Positions 1 through 7,125 of a stretch of DNA of 14,334 nt are shown here, in pieces (position 1 is the stretch's first letter; each line of letters begins with the position of its first letter). The position numbers were made by a program, and so were the translations under genes. The stretch lies in contig DXGD01000065.1 of assembly GCA_019114115.1 (NCBI GenBank), forward strand, positions 1 through 14,334, written 5' to 3'. Origin of the DNA: Candidatus Nesterenkonia stercoripullorum (GTDB taxonomy: Bacteria; Actinomycetota; Actinomycetes; Actinomycetales; Micrococcaceae). Under the pieces are notes generated by a model. That model had not been told where the DNA came from, made no database searches, and saw only the letters and a program-made list of their open reading frames with translations.

Positions 1-13
1 GTGAGGACACAGG

Positions 14-859
14 ATGTTTTCACGGCAGCGCGTTGAGCTGAAGTCCGACGCCCAGCTGCGTCATATGGACGCGGCAGGCTCAATCCTCAGTGACGCTCTG
101 GACACGACCGTGGCGGCAGTCGAGCCGGGTATCACGACGTCGTCCCTCAACGACATCTTCGCGCAGGTGATAGAAAAGGCGGGGGCCGCCCCGAACTTCC
201 TGAACTACCACGGGTTCCCCGGTTATATCTGCACATCGGTCAATGACGAGGTAGTGCACGGCATCCCCGGTGAACGAATGCTGGCCCGAGGCGATGTGCT
301 GAAGATCGACGGCGGCTGTATCGTCAACGGCTGGCACTCTGATTCTGCGCGCACGGTGATCCTGGGCTCCTCCCAGGAGGGGACTGCTGAGCCAGCTGAC
401 GAATACCTCAGCGAGGTCACTCGGCAGGCGATGTGGCACGGAATCGCTGCCTTCGCGCAAGCGAAGCATATCGGCGAAGTGGGCGAGGCCATCGAGGCAT
501 TCGTCCGCAAGGAGTCCGGTCAGCAGCTGGGGATCCTCGAGGACTATGTAGGGCACGGGATCGGGTCCGCGATGCACATGTCTCCGGACGTGTTCAACTA
601 CGCCACAGGTGCCTCTGGGGTGAAGATCAAGCCCGGTATGGCCGTGGCGATCGAGCCGATGCTGACGCGCGGGAGCATCGACACAGATGTGCTCAGCGAT
701 GACTGGACCGTGGTCACCGCTGATGGGAGCCGAGCCAGCCAGTGGGAGCATTCAGTGGCGCGGCATGCAGGCGGCGTCTGGGTGCTCACTGCCCCGGACG
801 GGGGAGCGGCTGAGCTGTCGAAGCTCGGTGTGACCCCGGTGCCGATCCCCGGGGGCTAA
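14..859 (+). CDS. map: Type I methionine aminopeptidase
   Basis: A 281-residue cytosolic metalloprotease that removes the initiator methionine from nascent proteins. All five metal ligands of the pita-bread fold are visible: D99 (in KIDGG), D110 (in HSDSA), H181 (in GHGIG), E214 (in IEPM) and E246 (in QWEHS). The substrate-side histidines H82 (VVHGIP) and H188 are also present. Length fits the family, allowing for a short C-terminal tail after about residue 255. The ATG at 14 is preceded by GAGGA (3-7) at 6-nt spacing. The gene sits directly upstream of infA, as in the usual secY-adk-map-infA order; what lies to the left is cut off, but it probably ends just before this start. The family and catalytic residues are seen directly; activity is inferred. 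Confidence 0.96.
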   Translation: MFSRQRVELKSDAQLRHMDAAGSILSDALDTTVAAVEPGITTSSLNDIFAQVIEKAGAAPNFLNYHGFPGYICTSVNDEVVHGIPGERMLARGDVLKIDGGCIVNGWHSDSARTVILGSSQEGTAEPADEYLSEVTRQAMWHGIAAFAQAKHIGEVGEAIEAFVRKESGQQLGILEDYVGHGIGSAMHMSPDVFNYATGASGVKIKPGMAVAIEPMLTRGSIDTDVLSDDWTVVTADGSRASQWEHSVARHAGGVWVLTAPDGGAAELSKLGVTPVPIPGG

Positions 860-947
860 GCCTCTGCCTCGCGTGGCCGAGCACCACAGCCGGACGAGGC
901 GCCCGTGGTGACCCGGGTGCGTGCTGGCTTCTGCGCATATCGTCTCA

Positions 948-973
948 CCGCCGTGACATTCCGCCGTGACATT
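948..973. repeat. Perfect 13-bp tandem duplication
   Basis: CCGCCGTGACATT occurs twice back to back (948-960 and 961-973) in the map-infA spacer. The second copy can also fold through CCGCC (961-965) against GGCGG (976-980). The rest of the 345-bp spacer (860-1204) holds only the candidate promoter listed next and no convincing gene. The repeat lies about 35 bp upstream of that promoter. Function is unknown and it may be a chance slippage product. Confidence 0.6.
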
Positions 974-1007
974 GAGGCGGCCCCGGCGCTCCATCGAAGA
1001 CACCGGA

Positions 1008-1037
1008 TTGCCTGAAGCTTGACCTATCGGGTAATAT
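1008..1037 (+). promoter_or_regulatory. Candidate sigma-A promoter for infA-rpmJ
   Basis: TTGCCT (1008-1013) and TAATAT (1032-1037) are separated by 18 nt, an acceptable sigma-A pair in a GC-rich background. Two further -35-like TTGACC boxes lie at 1019-1024 and 1037-1042, but neither has a convincing -10 at the right distance. This would give infA a leader of roughly 160 nt. The site is inferred from sequence only. Confidence 0.45.
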
Positions 1038-1204
1038 TGACCGTTGGCTGACTGTGGTCTAGCTGTGGCGTGCCCGCTCTGAGAAGGCATTGACCAGGCG
1101 GAACTGCAGCCAGCATCTTGAGTAACGGAGAACAGATCACAATTCTTCCTCGTACCACTGTGTGCGGTGCCTGGTGGTGAGTGATCGTGAACGGTATGGA
1201 GAGT

Positions 1205-1426
1205 ATGGCCAAAAAAGAAGGCGTCATCGAAGTAGAAGGACGGGTCACAGAGGCCCTGCCGAACGCGATGTTCCGTGTGCGGTTGGAAAACGACCATGTG
1301 GTGCTCGCGACTATTTCCGGCAAGATGCGCCAGCACTATATCCGCATCCTCCCTGAGGATCGGGTTGTCGTGGAGATGAGCCCCTACGATCTCAACCGCG
1401 GACGTATCGTCTACCGTTATAAATAG
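1205..1426 (+). CDS. infA: Translation initiation factor IF-1
   Basis: A 73-residue S1/OB-fold protein that binds the 30S A site during initiation. The product begins [12 protein letters not shown] and contains the hallmark [17 protein letters not shown] and [15 protein letters not shown] segments, so it is full length. I chose the ATG at 1205 because it gives the conserved MAKK start and normal length, with GGAG at 1198-1201 although at short (3-nt) spacing. In-frame ATG 1196 and GTG 1181 would add 3 or 8 residues and cannot be excluded. It is followed 39 nt later by rpmJ, the standard arrangement, and both are probably transcribed together. Confidence 0.96.
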   Translation: MAKKEGVIEVEGRVTEALPNAMFRVRLENDHVVLATISGKMRQHYIRILPEDRVVVEMSPYDLNRGRIVYRYK

Positions 1427-1465
1427 AACCTGTTGCACGCAACAACGAAATCATAAGGAGAACCC

Positions 1466-1579
1466 ATGAAGGTTCAGCCGAGCGTGAAGCAGATCTGCTC
1501 CGACTGCAAGCTGATCCGCCGTCGAGGCGTGGTCCGCGTGATCTGCAAAGACCCACGTCACAAGCAGCGCCAGGGCTGA
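1466..1579 (+). CDS. rpmJ: 50S ribosomal protein L36 (zinc-binding form)
   Basis: A 37-residue protein of the large subunit, very basic, beginning [15 protein letters not shown]. It carries the zinc-ribbon ligands C11, C14, C27 and H32, so it is the C+ (zinc-containing) version rather than the zinc-independent paralogue some actinobacteria also carry. AAGGAG at 1455-1460 with 5-nt spacing fixes the ATG. It lies in its conserved place between infA and rpsM. Length and motifs match the family exactly. Confidence 0.97.
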   Translation: MKVQPSVKQICSDCKLIRRRGVVRVICKDPRHKQRQG

Positions 1580-1612
1580 CCCTCCTCCCCATCACGTGGG
1601 TGTGAGGGCGCT
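1566..1612 (+). terminator. Possible attenuator or terminator hairpin after rpmJ
   Basis: CCCTC (1580-1584) can pair with GAGGG (1604-1608), and CCCA (1588-1591) with TGGG (1597-1600), around a TCACG loop with a 3x3 internal loop. An alternative stem uses AGCGCC (1566-1571) and GGCGCT (1607-1612). There is no U-tract. The segment GGGCGCTTTCGCG (1606-1618) is identical to the right arm of the strong hairpin after rplQ. It may separate infA-rpmJ from the rpsM unit, but could be chance in GC-rich DNA. Confidence 0.35.
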
Positions 1613-1618
1613 TTCGCG

Positions 1619-1650
1619 CTGACACAGCTCAAGGCAAAATAACATATAAG
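1619..1650 (+). promoter_or_regulatory. Candidate promoter of the rpsM operon
   Basis: An unusually AT-rich patch ending in CATATAAG follows CTGACA (1619-1624). CTGACA to CATATA (1643-1648) is 18 nt, while the better -10 match TATAAG (1645-1650) gives 20 nt, so the exact -10 is uncertain. It would drive rpsM-rpsK-rpoA-rplQ with a leader of about 165 nt. It is the best promoter-like sequence in the 242-bp rpmJ-rpsM gap. Confidence 0.4.
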
Positions 1651-1685
1651 GCAGTACGTTCCACCGACAGAGCTGGGTGGAGACA

Positions 1686-1735
1686 CCTCCGGTTACCGAG
1701 GGCCGGAGACCTGGAATGACACCGCCTCCGGTGTC
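1686..1735 (+). promoter_or_regulatory. Structured leader of rpsM with competing stems
   Basis: Two hairpins can form in tandem: CTCCGG (1687-1692) with CCGGAG (1703-1708), and GACACCG (1718-1724) with CGGTGTC (1729-1735) around a CCTC loop. CTCCGG recurs at 1726-1731, so CCGGAG could pair with it instead and would then disrupt the second hairpin. This suggests mutually exclusive folds of the kind used in ribosomal protein leaders. Pairing is seen directly; regulation is inferred. Confidence 0.4.
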
Positions 1736-1821
1736 GCCCGCACAACACAGCACGACAGTTCAGGGTGAGCAGGGTACGTACTGGCGAAGACCTTCGGAAG
1801 AAGAAAGAGGAGGACTGCCGC

Positions 1822-2190
1822 ATGGCACGTCTTGCAGGTGTGGACATCCCGCGCGAAAAGCGCACGGTGATCGCACTCACGTATATCTACGGCATCGGCC
1901 GCACCAGCGCCGAGACCGTTATCGAGGCTACCGGGATTCCGGTGGAGACTCGCGTGAAGGATCTGACTGACGAGCAGTTGGTCTCGCTGCGCGACTACAT
2001 CGAAGGCAATATGCAGGTCGAGGGTGATCTCCGTCGTGAGGTCGCCGCAGACATCCGGCGAAAGGTCGAGATCGGCTCATACGAGGGCCTTCGGCACCGT
2101 CGCGGTCTGCCGGTGCGTGGTCAGCGCACGAAGACCAACGCGCGTACTCGCAAGGGTCCGAAGAAGACCGTCGCAGGCAAGAAGAAGTAG
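1822..2190 (+). CDS. rpsM: 30S ribosomal protein S13
   Basis: A 122-residue small-subunit head protein that contacts 16S rRNA, P-site tRNA and L5/L31. The product starts [20 protein letters not shown] and has the helix-two-turn-helix core followed by the diagnostic [20 protein letters not shown] segment and the basic [11 protein letters not shown] tail that reaches the P site. The ATG at 1822 is chosen because it gives the invariant MARxAGVDIP start and follows AGAGGAGGA (1806-1814). An in-frame GTG at 1765 would add 19 residues absent from the family. It is first gene of the alpha operon; rpsK follows after 45 nt. There is no rpsD copy in this operon, so S4 must be encoded elsewhere. Confidence 0.97.
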   Translation: MARLAGVDIPREKRTVIALTYIYGIGRTSAETVIEATGIPVETRVKDLTDEQLVSLRDYIEGNMQVEGDLRREVAADIRRKVEIGSYEGLRHRRGLPVRGQRTKTNARTRKGPKKTVAGKKK

Positions 2191-2235
2191 TCCAGCCGCT
2201 AACGCTGGTCAGAGCAACTCAGTCACGGAGAGAAG

Positions 2236-2637
2236 ATGCCACCAAAGACTCGTGCAGCGGCCCGTAAGCCGCGCCGCAAGGCAAGTAAGAACATTACCCA
2301 GGGTCAGGCTCACATCAAGTCGACCTTCAACAACACGATCGTATCCATCACTGACACCACCGGCGCTGTGGTGTCCTGGGCCTCCTCAGGTGAAGTGGGC
2401 TTCAAGGGATCGCGTAAGTCCACTCCGTTCGCCGCGCAGATGGCAGCGGAGCAGGCTGCTAAGCGTGCCCAGGAACACGGCATGAAGAAAGTGGACGTTT
2501 TCGTCAAGGGCCCGGGTTCGGGTCGCGAAACCGCCATCCGCTCGCTGCAGGCAGCCGGGCTCGAAGTCGGTTCCATCCAGGACGTCACGCCCAGCGCGCA
2601 TAACGGCTGCCGCCCGCCGAAGCGCCGCCGCGTCTGA
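2236..2637 (+). CDS. rpsK: 30S ribosomal protein S11
   Basis: A 133-residue platform protein of the 30S subunit that helps shape the mRNA exit path. Diagnostic segments are the Thr/Asn-rich [46 protein letters not shown] and the C-terminal [18 protein letters not shown]. The N-terminal 22 residues are strongly basic ([17 protein letters not shown]), typical of actinobacteria. The ATG at 2236 has GGAGAG at 2227-2232. It lies between rpsM and rpoA, cotranscribed with both. Confidence 0.97.
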   Translation: MPPKTRAAARKPRRKASKNITQGQAHIKSTFNNTIVSITDTTGAVVSWASSGEVGFKGSRKSTPFAAQMAAEQAAKRAQEHGMKKVDVFVKGPGSGRETAIRSLQAAGLEVGSIQDVTPSAHNGCRPPKRRRV

Positions 2638-2668
2638 GCGACCTTCTTTACCAGTCATACGGTGTGCC

Positions 2669-2735
2669 CCCGGTCCTACCGGGCGGCAAGCCGAGCGTCA
2701 TTACTGAAGTGAGACTACGTCATATAGCGGACGTA
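2669..2735 (+). promoter_or_regulatory. Intergenic stems ahead of rpoA
   Basis: The 116-bp rpsK-rpoA gap holds a tight hairpin, CCCGGT (2669-2674) with ACCGGG (2678-2683), and a second inverted repeat, TACGTC (2716-2721) with GACGTA (2730-2735), around ATATAGCG. The second encloses a TATAGC that resembles a -10 box but has no good -35. They could modulate rpoA expression by attenuation, an internal promoter or mRNA processing; nothing in the sequence decides this. Confidence 0.3.
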
Positions 2736-2753
2736 CTCTGAAAGGAATCATCC

Positions 2754-3764
2754 GTGCTCATTGCACAGCGCCCCACGCTGACAGAAGAAGTCGTCGCAGA
2801 TCACCGTTCACGTTTCGTCATCGAGCCGTTGGAGCCTGGTTTCGGATATACGCTGGGTAACTCCCTGCGCCGGACGCTGCTCTCCTCCATCCCCGGTGCG
2901 GCCGTGACCAGCATCCGCGTCGACGGCGTGCTGCACGAGTTCAGCACCATCGCCGGCGTGACCGAAGACGTGACTGAGCTGGTGCTCAACATCAAGAAGC
3001 TCTCTGTGTCCTCCGAGCACGATGAGCCGGTCGTCGCATACCTGCGCAAAGAAGGACCGGGAGTCGTGACGGCAGCCGACATCACCTCGCCGGCCGGCGT
3101 GGAGGTGCACAACACGGACCTTCAGCTCGCGACGCTCAATGACCAGGGCAAACTCGATGTCGAACTGACGGTTGAGCGTGGCCGCGGCTACGTCTCCGCA
3201 ACTCAGAACAAGGCTGCGGATTCCGAGATCGGCCGTATTCCGGTCGACTCGATCTACTCCCCGGTTCTGAAGGTGAGCTTCAAGGTCGAGGCTACTCGTG
3301 TGGAGCAGCGCACCGACTTCGACAAGCTCATCGTTGATGTCGAGACGAAGCCCTCGATGGCCCCGCGCGATGCCCTGGCATCTGCGGGCACCACGCTGGT
3401 CGAGCTGTTCTCACTGGCCAGGGAGCTCAACGTAGCAGCCGAGGGCATCGAGATCGGTCCGTCGCCGACCGACGCTGCGCTGGCAGCTGATATGGCGCTG
3501 CCGATCGAGGATCTCGAGCTGACCGTGCGCTCCTACAACTGCCTCAAGCGCGAGGGCATCCACACTGTGGGTGAGCTCGTGGCTCGCTCCGAGGCCGATT
3601 TGATGGACATCCGCAACTTCGGTGCGAAGTCGATCGATGAGGTCAAGGACAAGCTGGTGGAGCTGGGACTGTCGCTGAAGGATTCCCCCGCCGGGTTCGA
3701 CCCGACTGCCGCTCGCTTCCAGGAAGCTGACGACGAGTACGGCGAGGACGACCAGCAGTTCTGA
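2754..3764 (+). CDS. rpoA: DNA-directed RNA polymerase subunit alpha
   Basis: A 336-residue subunit that dimerises to nucleate core RNA polymerase and contacts UP elements and activators. The N-terminal domain (about 1-225) contains [20 protein letters not shown], with R40 equivalent to E. coli R45, and the [12 protein letters not shown] assembly region. A flexible linker (about 226-250) leads to the C-terminal domain (about 251-315) with [19 protein letters not shown] and [16 protein letters not shown]259 corresponds to E. coli R265, the key DNA-minor-groove residue. The tail is acidic ([11 protein letters not shown]). The GTG start at 2754 gives the standard MLIAQRPTL terminus with AAAGGA at 2741-2746. 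rplQ follows after 82 nt. Confidence 0.98.
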   Translation: MLIAQRPTLTEEVVADHRSRFVIEPLEPGFGYTLGNSLRRTLLSSIPGAAVTSIRVDGVLHEFSTIAGVTEDVTELVLNIKKLSVSSEHDEPVVAYLRKEGPGVVTAADITSPAGVEVHNTDLQLATLNDQGKLDVELTVERGRGYVSATQNKAADSEIGRIPVDSIYSPVLKVSFKVEATRVEQRTDFDKLIVDVETKPSMAPRDALASAGTTLVELFSLARELNVAAEGIEIGPSPTDAALAADMALPIEDLELTVRSYNCLKREGIHTVGELVARSEADLMDIRNFGAKSIDEVKDKLVELGLSLKDSPAGFDPTAARFQEADDEYGEDDQQF

Positions 3765-3846
3765 TCCCCTGATCAGCGCTGCACTGCACAATTCGCGTTT
3801 AGCCCGGCGTCGTGGATAAGCGCACCATTCAAGGAGAACCGAGACC

Positions 3847-4407
3847 ATGCCAACCCCCACTAAGGGACCGCGCCTGGGCGGCAGCCCATCGCACGAGAAG
3901 ATTATGCTGGCCAATCTTTCCGCCAGCCTGTTCGAGCACCGCTCGATCACGACCACTGTGACCAAAGCCAAGCGGCTGCGTCCCTACGCAGAGCGTCTGA
4001 TCACCTTCGCCAAGAAGGGTGACCTGGCAGCGCGGCGTAAGGTCGTTTCGCAGATCAGCGCGAAGAACTCCACCAACCAGGCGGTTGTCCACGAGCTCTT
4101 CACGGTGATCGCCCCGGCGATGGCCAACCGCGAGGGTGGCTACACCCGCATCACCAAGATCGGCAACCGGAAGGGCGACAACGCTCCGATGGCCGTGATC
4201 GAGCTGGTGATGGAGCCTGTCTCCCCGAAGCAGGCCGTAGTCTCCGAGGCCACCTCCGCGGCCGCGTCAGCGGCTCCCGCCCAGGAAGCTCCTCAGGTTG
4301 AGGCTGACTCCTCAAGCGACCCCGTTGAGACCGCTGACGAGGAATTTGCTGAGGCTGCGACCAGCGAGGCACCCGAAGAGGGCGCTGAGCAGGACGAGTC
4401 CAAGTAG
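3847..4407 (+). CDS. rplQ: 50S ribosomal protein L17 with acidic C-terminal extension
   Basis: A 186-residue large-subunit protein. The core (about 1-125) has the classic [20 protein letters not shown] start, [26 protein letters not shown] and [22 protein letters not shown]. Residues from about 126 form a roughly 60-residue tail rich in Ala, Glu, Ser and Pro ending [11 protein letters not shown]. coli L17 has only 127 residues. Such tails are usual in actinobacteria and are probably disordered and solvent exposed. The ATG is preceded by AAGGAG (3831-3836). It is the last gene of the alpha operon, followed by a strong hairpin. Confidence 0.97.
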   Translation: MPTPTKGPRLGGSPSHEKIMLANLSASLFEHRSITTTVTKAKRLRPYAERLITFAKKGDLAARRKVVSQISAKNSTNQAVVHELFTVIAPAMANREGGYTRITKIGNRKGDNAPMAVIELVMEPVSPKQAVVSEATSAAASAAPAQEAPQVEADSSSDPVETADEEFAEAATSEAPEEGAEQDESK

Positions 4408-4437
4408 CAGACACCTGGCAGCACATCAGAAGCATGT

Positions 4438-4476
4438 GAAAGCGCCCTCGGTCCCGTGCGGACCGGGGGCGCTTTC
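4438..4476 (+). terminator. Strong GC-rich terminator hairpin after rplQ
   Basis: A 17-bp stem (4438-4454 with 4460-4476), broken only by one G-U wobble, closes a CGTGC loop. It begins GAAAGCGCCC and ends GGGCGCTTTC. No U-tract follows, which is common for intrinsic terminators in high-GC actinobacteria. It lies 31 nt after the rplQ stop and 46 nt before truA, so it should end or attenuate the alpha operon transcript. Confidence 0.85.
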
Positions 4477-4521
4477 GCGTGGGTATGAGGTGCGCCGGAA
4501 TGAGCTTTGGAGGATGCGGGC

Positions 4522-5361
4522 ATGATGCGGGTGAGACTGGATGTCTCCTATGACGGTGACGCCTACCACGGTTGGGCTGCCCAGCCTGGACTGCCCACGG
4601 TGGAGGGCACCCTTGCTGAGGCCCTTGCGACGCTGCTTCGCCGCGACGTCGCCCTGGTGGTAGCCGGGCGCACCGACGCCGGCGTGCACGCGCGGGGGCA
4701 GGTGGCTCACCTTGATCTCACGCAGGCCGAATGGGAGATGCTGGTCCGGGGCCGGAAGGGGGAGGATCCGGCGGTGGCGCTGCGTCGTCGTCTCTTCGGT
4801 GTGCTCAGCCGGCATGGTCACACCATTGTGGTGTGGCGCGTCAGCCCGGTACCAGCGGAGTTCGACGCCCGGTTCTCGGCGTTGAGCAGGTCGTATACGT
4901 ACCGGATCGCGGATCGGCCAGAGTCGATGGACCCTTTGCGGCGTCGTGAGACAACCTGGCATCCTGCTCCTCTGGACGCATCTGCCATGGCGCGGGAGAC
5001 CACTGCCGTGCTTGGGCTGCGCGACTTCGGGAGCTTCTGCAAGCCCCGCCCGCACAGCACGACGATCCGTGAGCTGCAGCGCTTCGATATCGAGCGAGAC
5101 GACGCCGGCGTCATTCTCGCCCGGCTCACTGCAGATGCCTTCTGCCACCATATGGTCAGAGCGCTGATCGGGGCGCTGATGGAAGTAGGGCAGGGCAAGC
5201 GTCCCGAAGGCTGGCTCTTCCAGCGAATGCAGGAGCCTTCCTGGGATGAAATGGTACGCCTGGCGCCGGCCAGGGGGCTCGTCCTCGACGCTGTGCACTA
5301 CCCGCCAGATGACCAGCTCGCGTCAAGGGCGCTCCAGACCCGGGCACTGCGCGACACCTGA
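4522..5361 (+). CDS. truA: tRNA pseudouridine(38-40) synthase TruA
   Basis: A 279-residue enzyme that isomerises U38-U40 in the anticodon stem of many tRNAs. The family start VRLDVSYDGDAYHGWAAQPG and the catalytic loop GRTDAGVHARGQVAHLDL are plain; D52 is the catalytic aspartate (E. coli D60). RSYTYRI, DFGSFCKPRP and the C-terminal FCHHMVRALIGALMEVGQGK segment are also conserved. I chose ATG 4522 because GGAGGA (4509-4514) sits 7 nt upstream; ATG 4525 is an equally conserved alternative, and an upstream in-frame TTG (4507) overlaps that Shine-Dalgarno. truA next to rplQ is the normal actinobacterial order; rplM would usually follow closely, but here the sugar locus intervenes. Confidence 0.95.
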   Translation: MMRVRLDVSYDGDAYHGWAAQPGLPTVEGTLAEALATLLRRDVALVVAGRTDAGVHARGQVAHLDLTQAEWEMLVRGRKGEDPAVALRRRLFGVLSRHGHTIVVWRVSPVPAEFDARFSALSRSYTYRIADRPESMDPLRRRETTWHPAPLDASAMARETTAVLGLRDFGSFCKPRPHSTTIRELQRFDIERDDAGVILARLTADAFCHHMVRALIGALMEVGQGKRPEGWLFQRMQEPSWDEMVRLAPARGLVLDAVHYPPDDQLASRALQTRALRDT

Positions 5362-5438
5362 GCCGACTCCTCGCCTCCTGTCAGATCCTCTCGCCGTAAC
5401 ACGGGGAGAGCTCGTGCGCGGTGGTGGCTGCACGGGTG

Positions 5439-5535
5439 CATAATCGTAGCTGTCCATCGAGGAATTGGGCTTCAGCCTGCGCGGCAAGCGCACTATGACC
5501 CCGTGTGCGCTGCGCTTCGTGAAGTAGTGCGCACA
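5439..5535 (+). promoter_or_regulatory. Leader of the MFS gene: possible -10 box and hairpin
   Basis: The 226-bp truA-MFS gap contains CATAAT (5439-5444), a possible -10 without a clear -35, and an inverted repeat TGTGCGC (5504-5510) with GCGCACA (5529-5535). Inside it CTT (5515-5517) can pair with AAG (5522-5524). The repeat lies in the presumed 5' leader, 52 nt before the start codon, and could be a repressor operator or an RNA hairpin. Both assignments are inference. Confidence 0.35.
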
Positions 5536-5587
5536 GCGCGGCGGAAGCCGTCTGCTCGAACGGGAAGACCGAGAAGGAGCACGCCGT

Positions 5588-7036
5588 ATGTCAGTCCACC
5601 AGTCGTCGGAGAAAGCTCGTCCTTCGGCAGTTGCCTGGGTCGTGCTCGTGGCGGCGTTCGGTGGCTTCCTCTTCGGCTTCGACACGGCCGTGATCAATGG
5701 TGCCGTCGGGCCGATCCAGGACCTCTTCGGGCTCTCCGAGTTCATGATCGGCTTCACGGTCTCCTCCGCCCTGCTGGGCTGCATCCTCGGTGCCTGGGGA
5801 GGTGGCAGCCTGGCCGACAGGATGGGACGCGTCCGCGCCATGGTGTTCGCGGCGGCCCTGTTCTTCATCTCAGCCATCGGCTCCGGCCTGGCGTTCGGGG
5901 CGGTGGATCTCATCGCCTGGAGAGTGGTCGGCGGAATCGGGGTGGGCATGGCCTCGGTGATCGCTCCGGCCTATATCGCCGAAGTCTCTCCCTCACGGCT
6001 GCGTGGCCGGCTCGGCTCGCTGTGGCAGATGGCCATCGTGGTGGGTATCTTCTCCGCTGCCGTGTCCAACGCAGCGATCTCGCATGTCGCCGGGGGTGCC
6101 GCGGAGCAGCTCTGGTGGGGGATGGACGCCTGGCGGTGGATGTTCATGATCGAAGCGCTGCCTGCGCTGCTGTACGGTCTGCTGGCGCTGTCCATCCCGG
6201 AGTCGCCGCGGTACCTCGTCTCCCGCGGTCGGGACGACGACGCCGCCGTCGTGCTTCGTGACATCGTGGGCCTCGGCAGCGATGAGGCGATTCACACCAA
6301 GATCGCCGAAGTGCGCAAGACGATCAACCTGGAGGCCCGGCAGCGGATCCGTGACCTGATCAGCAGGGGGCATGTGCTGCCGATCGTCTGGGTCGGGCTG
6401 GGGCTTGCGGTGTTCCAGCAGTTCGTCGGTATCAACGTCATCTTCTACTACTCGAATACGCTGTGGCAGTCGGTAGGGATCCCTGAAGACCAGTCCTTCC
6501 TGATCCAGGTGATCACCACGTTGCTCAACATCGCCGGCACGATCATCGGCATACTGATCGTGGACCGGGTGGGCCGCCGCATCCCGCTGCTCATCGGCTC
6601 CGCCGGCATGACGATCGGGCTCGGGACCATGGCCGTCGCGTTCTCGCAGGCCGTGGTCACCACCGATGCAGCCGGTGAGGAGGTGGTGGGGCTTCCCGGC
6701 GCCTGGGGCGTCGTCGCACTCATCGCCGCCAATGTCTTCGTCCTCTTCTTCGCGGCCACATGGGGGCCGTTCATGTGGGTCCTGCTGGGGGAGATGTTCC
6801 CCAACCGGATCAGGGCCGTGGCGCTGGGCGTGACGGCTGCGGCGAACTGGGCGGCCAATTTCGTCATCTCCACGGTCTTCCCCTCGATGGCCGAGGCGTC
6901 ACTCGTCTTCGCCTATGGGTTCTACGCCGTCTCCGCGCTGATCTCCCTGGTGTTCGTCGCGCTGTGGGTGCCGGAGACCAAGGGTCGCGAGCTCGAGGAC
7001 ATGGGCGACGGCACGCTCCGGCCGACCCGGAAGTGA
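5588..7036 (+). CDS. MFS sugar porter, XylE-like proton symporter
   Basis: A 482-residue inner-membrane transporter of the sugar porter family with 12 predicted membrane helices. Family signatures are GGFLFGFDTAVINGA (TM1), DRMGRVRAM (loop 2-3), RVVGGIGVGMASVIAPAYIAE, PESPRYLVSRGR before the central loop, VFQQFVGINVIFYYSN (TM7), VDRVGRR, GPFMWVLLGEMFPNRIRA (TM10) and the end signal VPETKGRELE. By alignment with XylE, D32 matches the proton-coupling D27, and Q277/Q278, N283 and W397 match sugar-binding Q288/Q289, N294 and W392. It should therefore be an active symporter for a pentose, hexose or polyol; the exact substrate cannot be read. AAGGAG (5574-5579) sets the start. It converges on the PTS regulator gene and has its own leader and terminator. 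Confidence 0.9.
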   Translation: MSVHQSSEKARPSAVAWVVLVAAFGGFLFGFDTAVINGAVGPIQDLFGLSEFMIGFTVSSALLGCILGAWGGGSLADRMGRVRAMVFAAALFFISAIGSGLAFGAVDLIAWRVVGGIGVGMASVIAPAYIAEVSPSRLRGRLGSLWQMAIVVGIFSAAVSNAAISHVAGGAAEQLWWGMDAWRWMFMIEALPALLYGLLALSIPESPRYLVSRGRDDDAAVVLRDIVGLGSDEAIHTKIAEVRKTINLEARQRIRDLISRGHVLPIVWVGLGLAVFQQFVGINVIFYYSNTLWQSVGIPEDQSFLIQVITTLLNIAGTIIGILIVDRVGRRIPLLIGSAGMTIGLGTMAVAFSQAVVTTDAAGEEVVGLPGAWGVVALIAANVFVLFFAATWGPFMWVLLGEMFPNRIRAVALGVTAAANWAANFVISTVFPSMAEASLVFAYGFYAVSALISLVFVALWVPETKGRELEDMGDGTLRPTRK

Positions 7037-7058
7037 TCGAGGCGGGGCCTTCCGGGTC
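7024..7058. terminator. Perfect 10-bp hairpin over the MFS stop codon
   Basis: GACCCGGAAG (7024-7033) pairs perfectly with CTTCCGGGTC (7049-7058). The MFS stop codon (7034-7036) is in the 15-nt loop. A pyrimidine-rich TCCCTTCT follows on the plus strand. It lies between two convergent genes, 67 nt beyond the stop of the minus-strand regulator, so it may act in both directions. Confidence 0.65.
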
Positions 7059-7125
7059 TCCCTTCTGCAGTGCGCCGGCGGCCCAGTGACCCGGCAGCGC
7101 CGACCCGCCGCCCCACGCGCAGCGC

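Noticed and set aside
1181..1204. Longer infA starts at GTG 1181 or ATG 1196
   Set aside because: They add residues not found in the family; ATG 1205 gives the conserved MAKK terminus. The short Shine-Dalgarno spacing leaves a little doubt.
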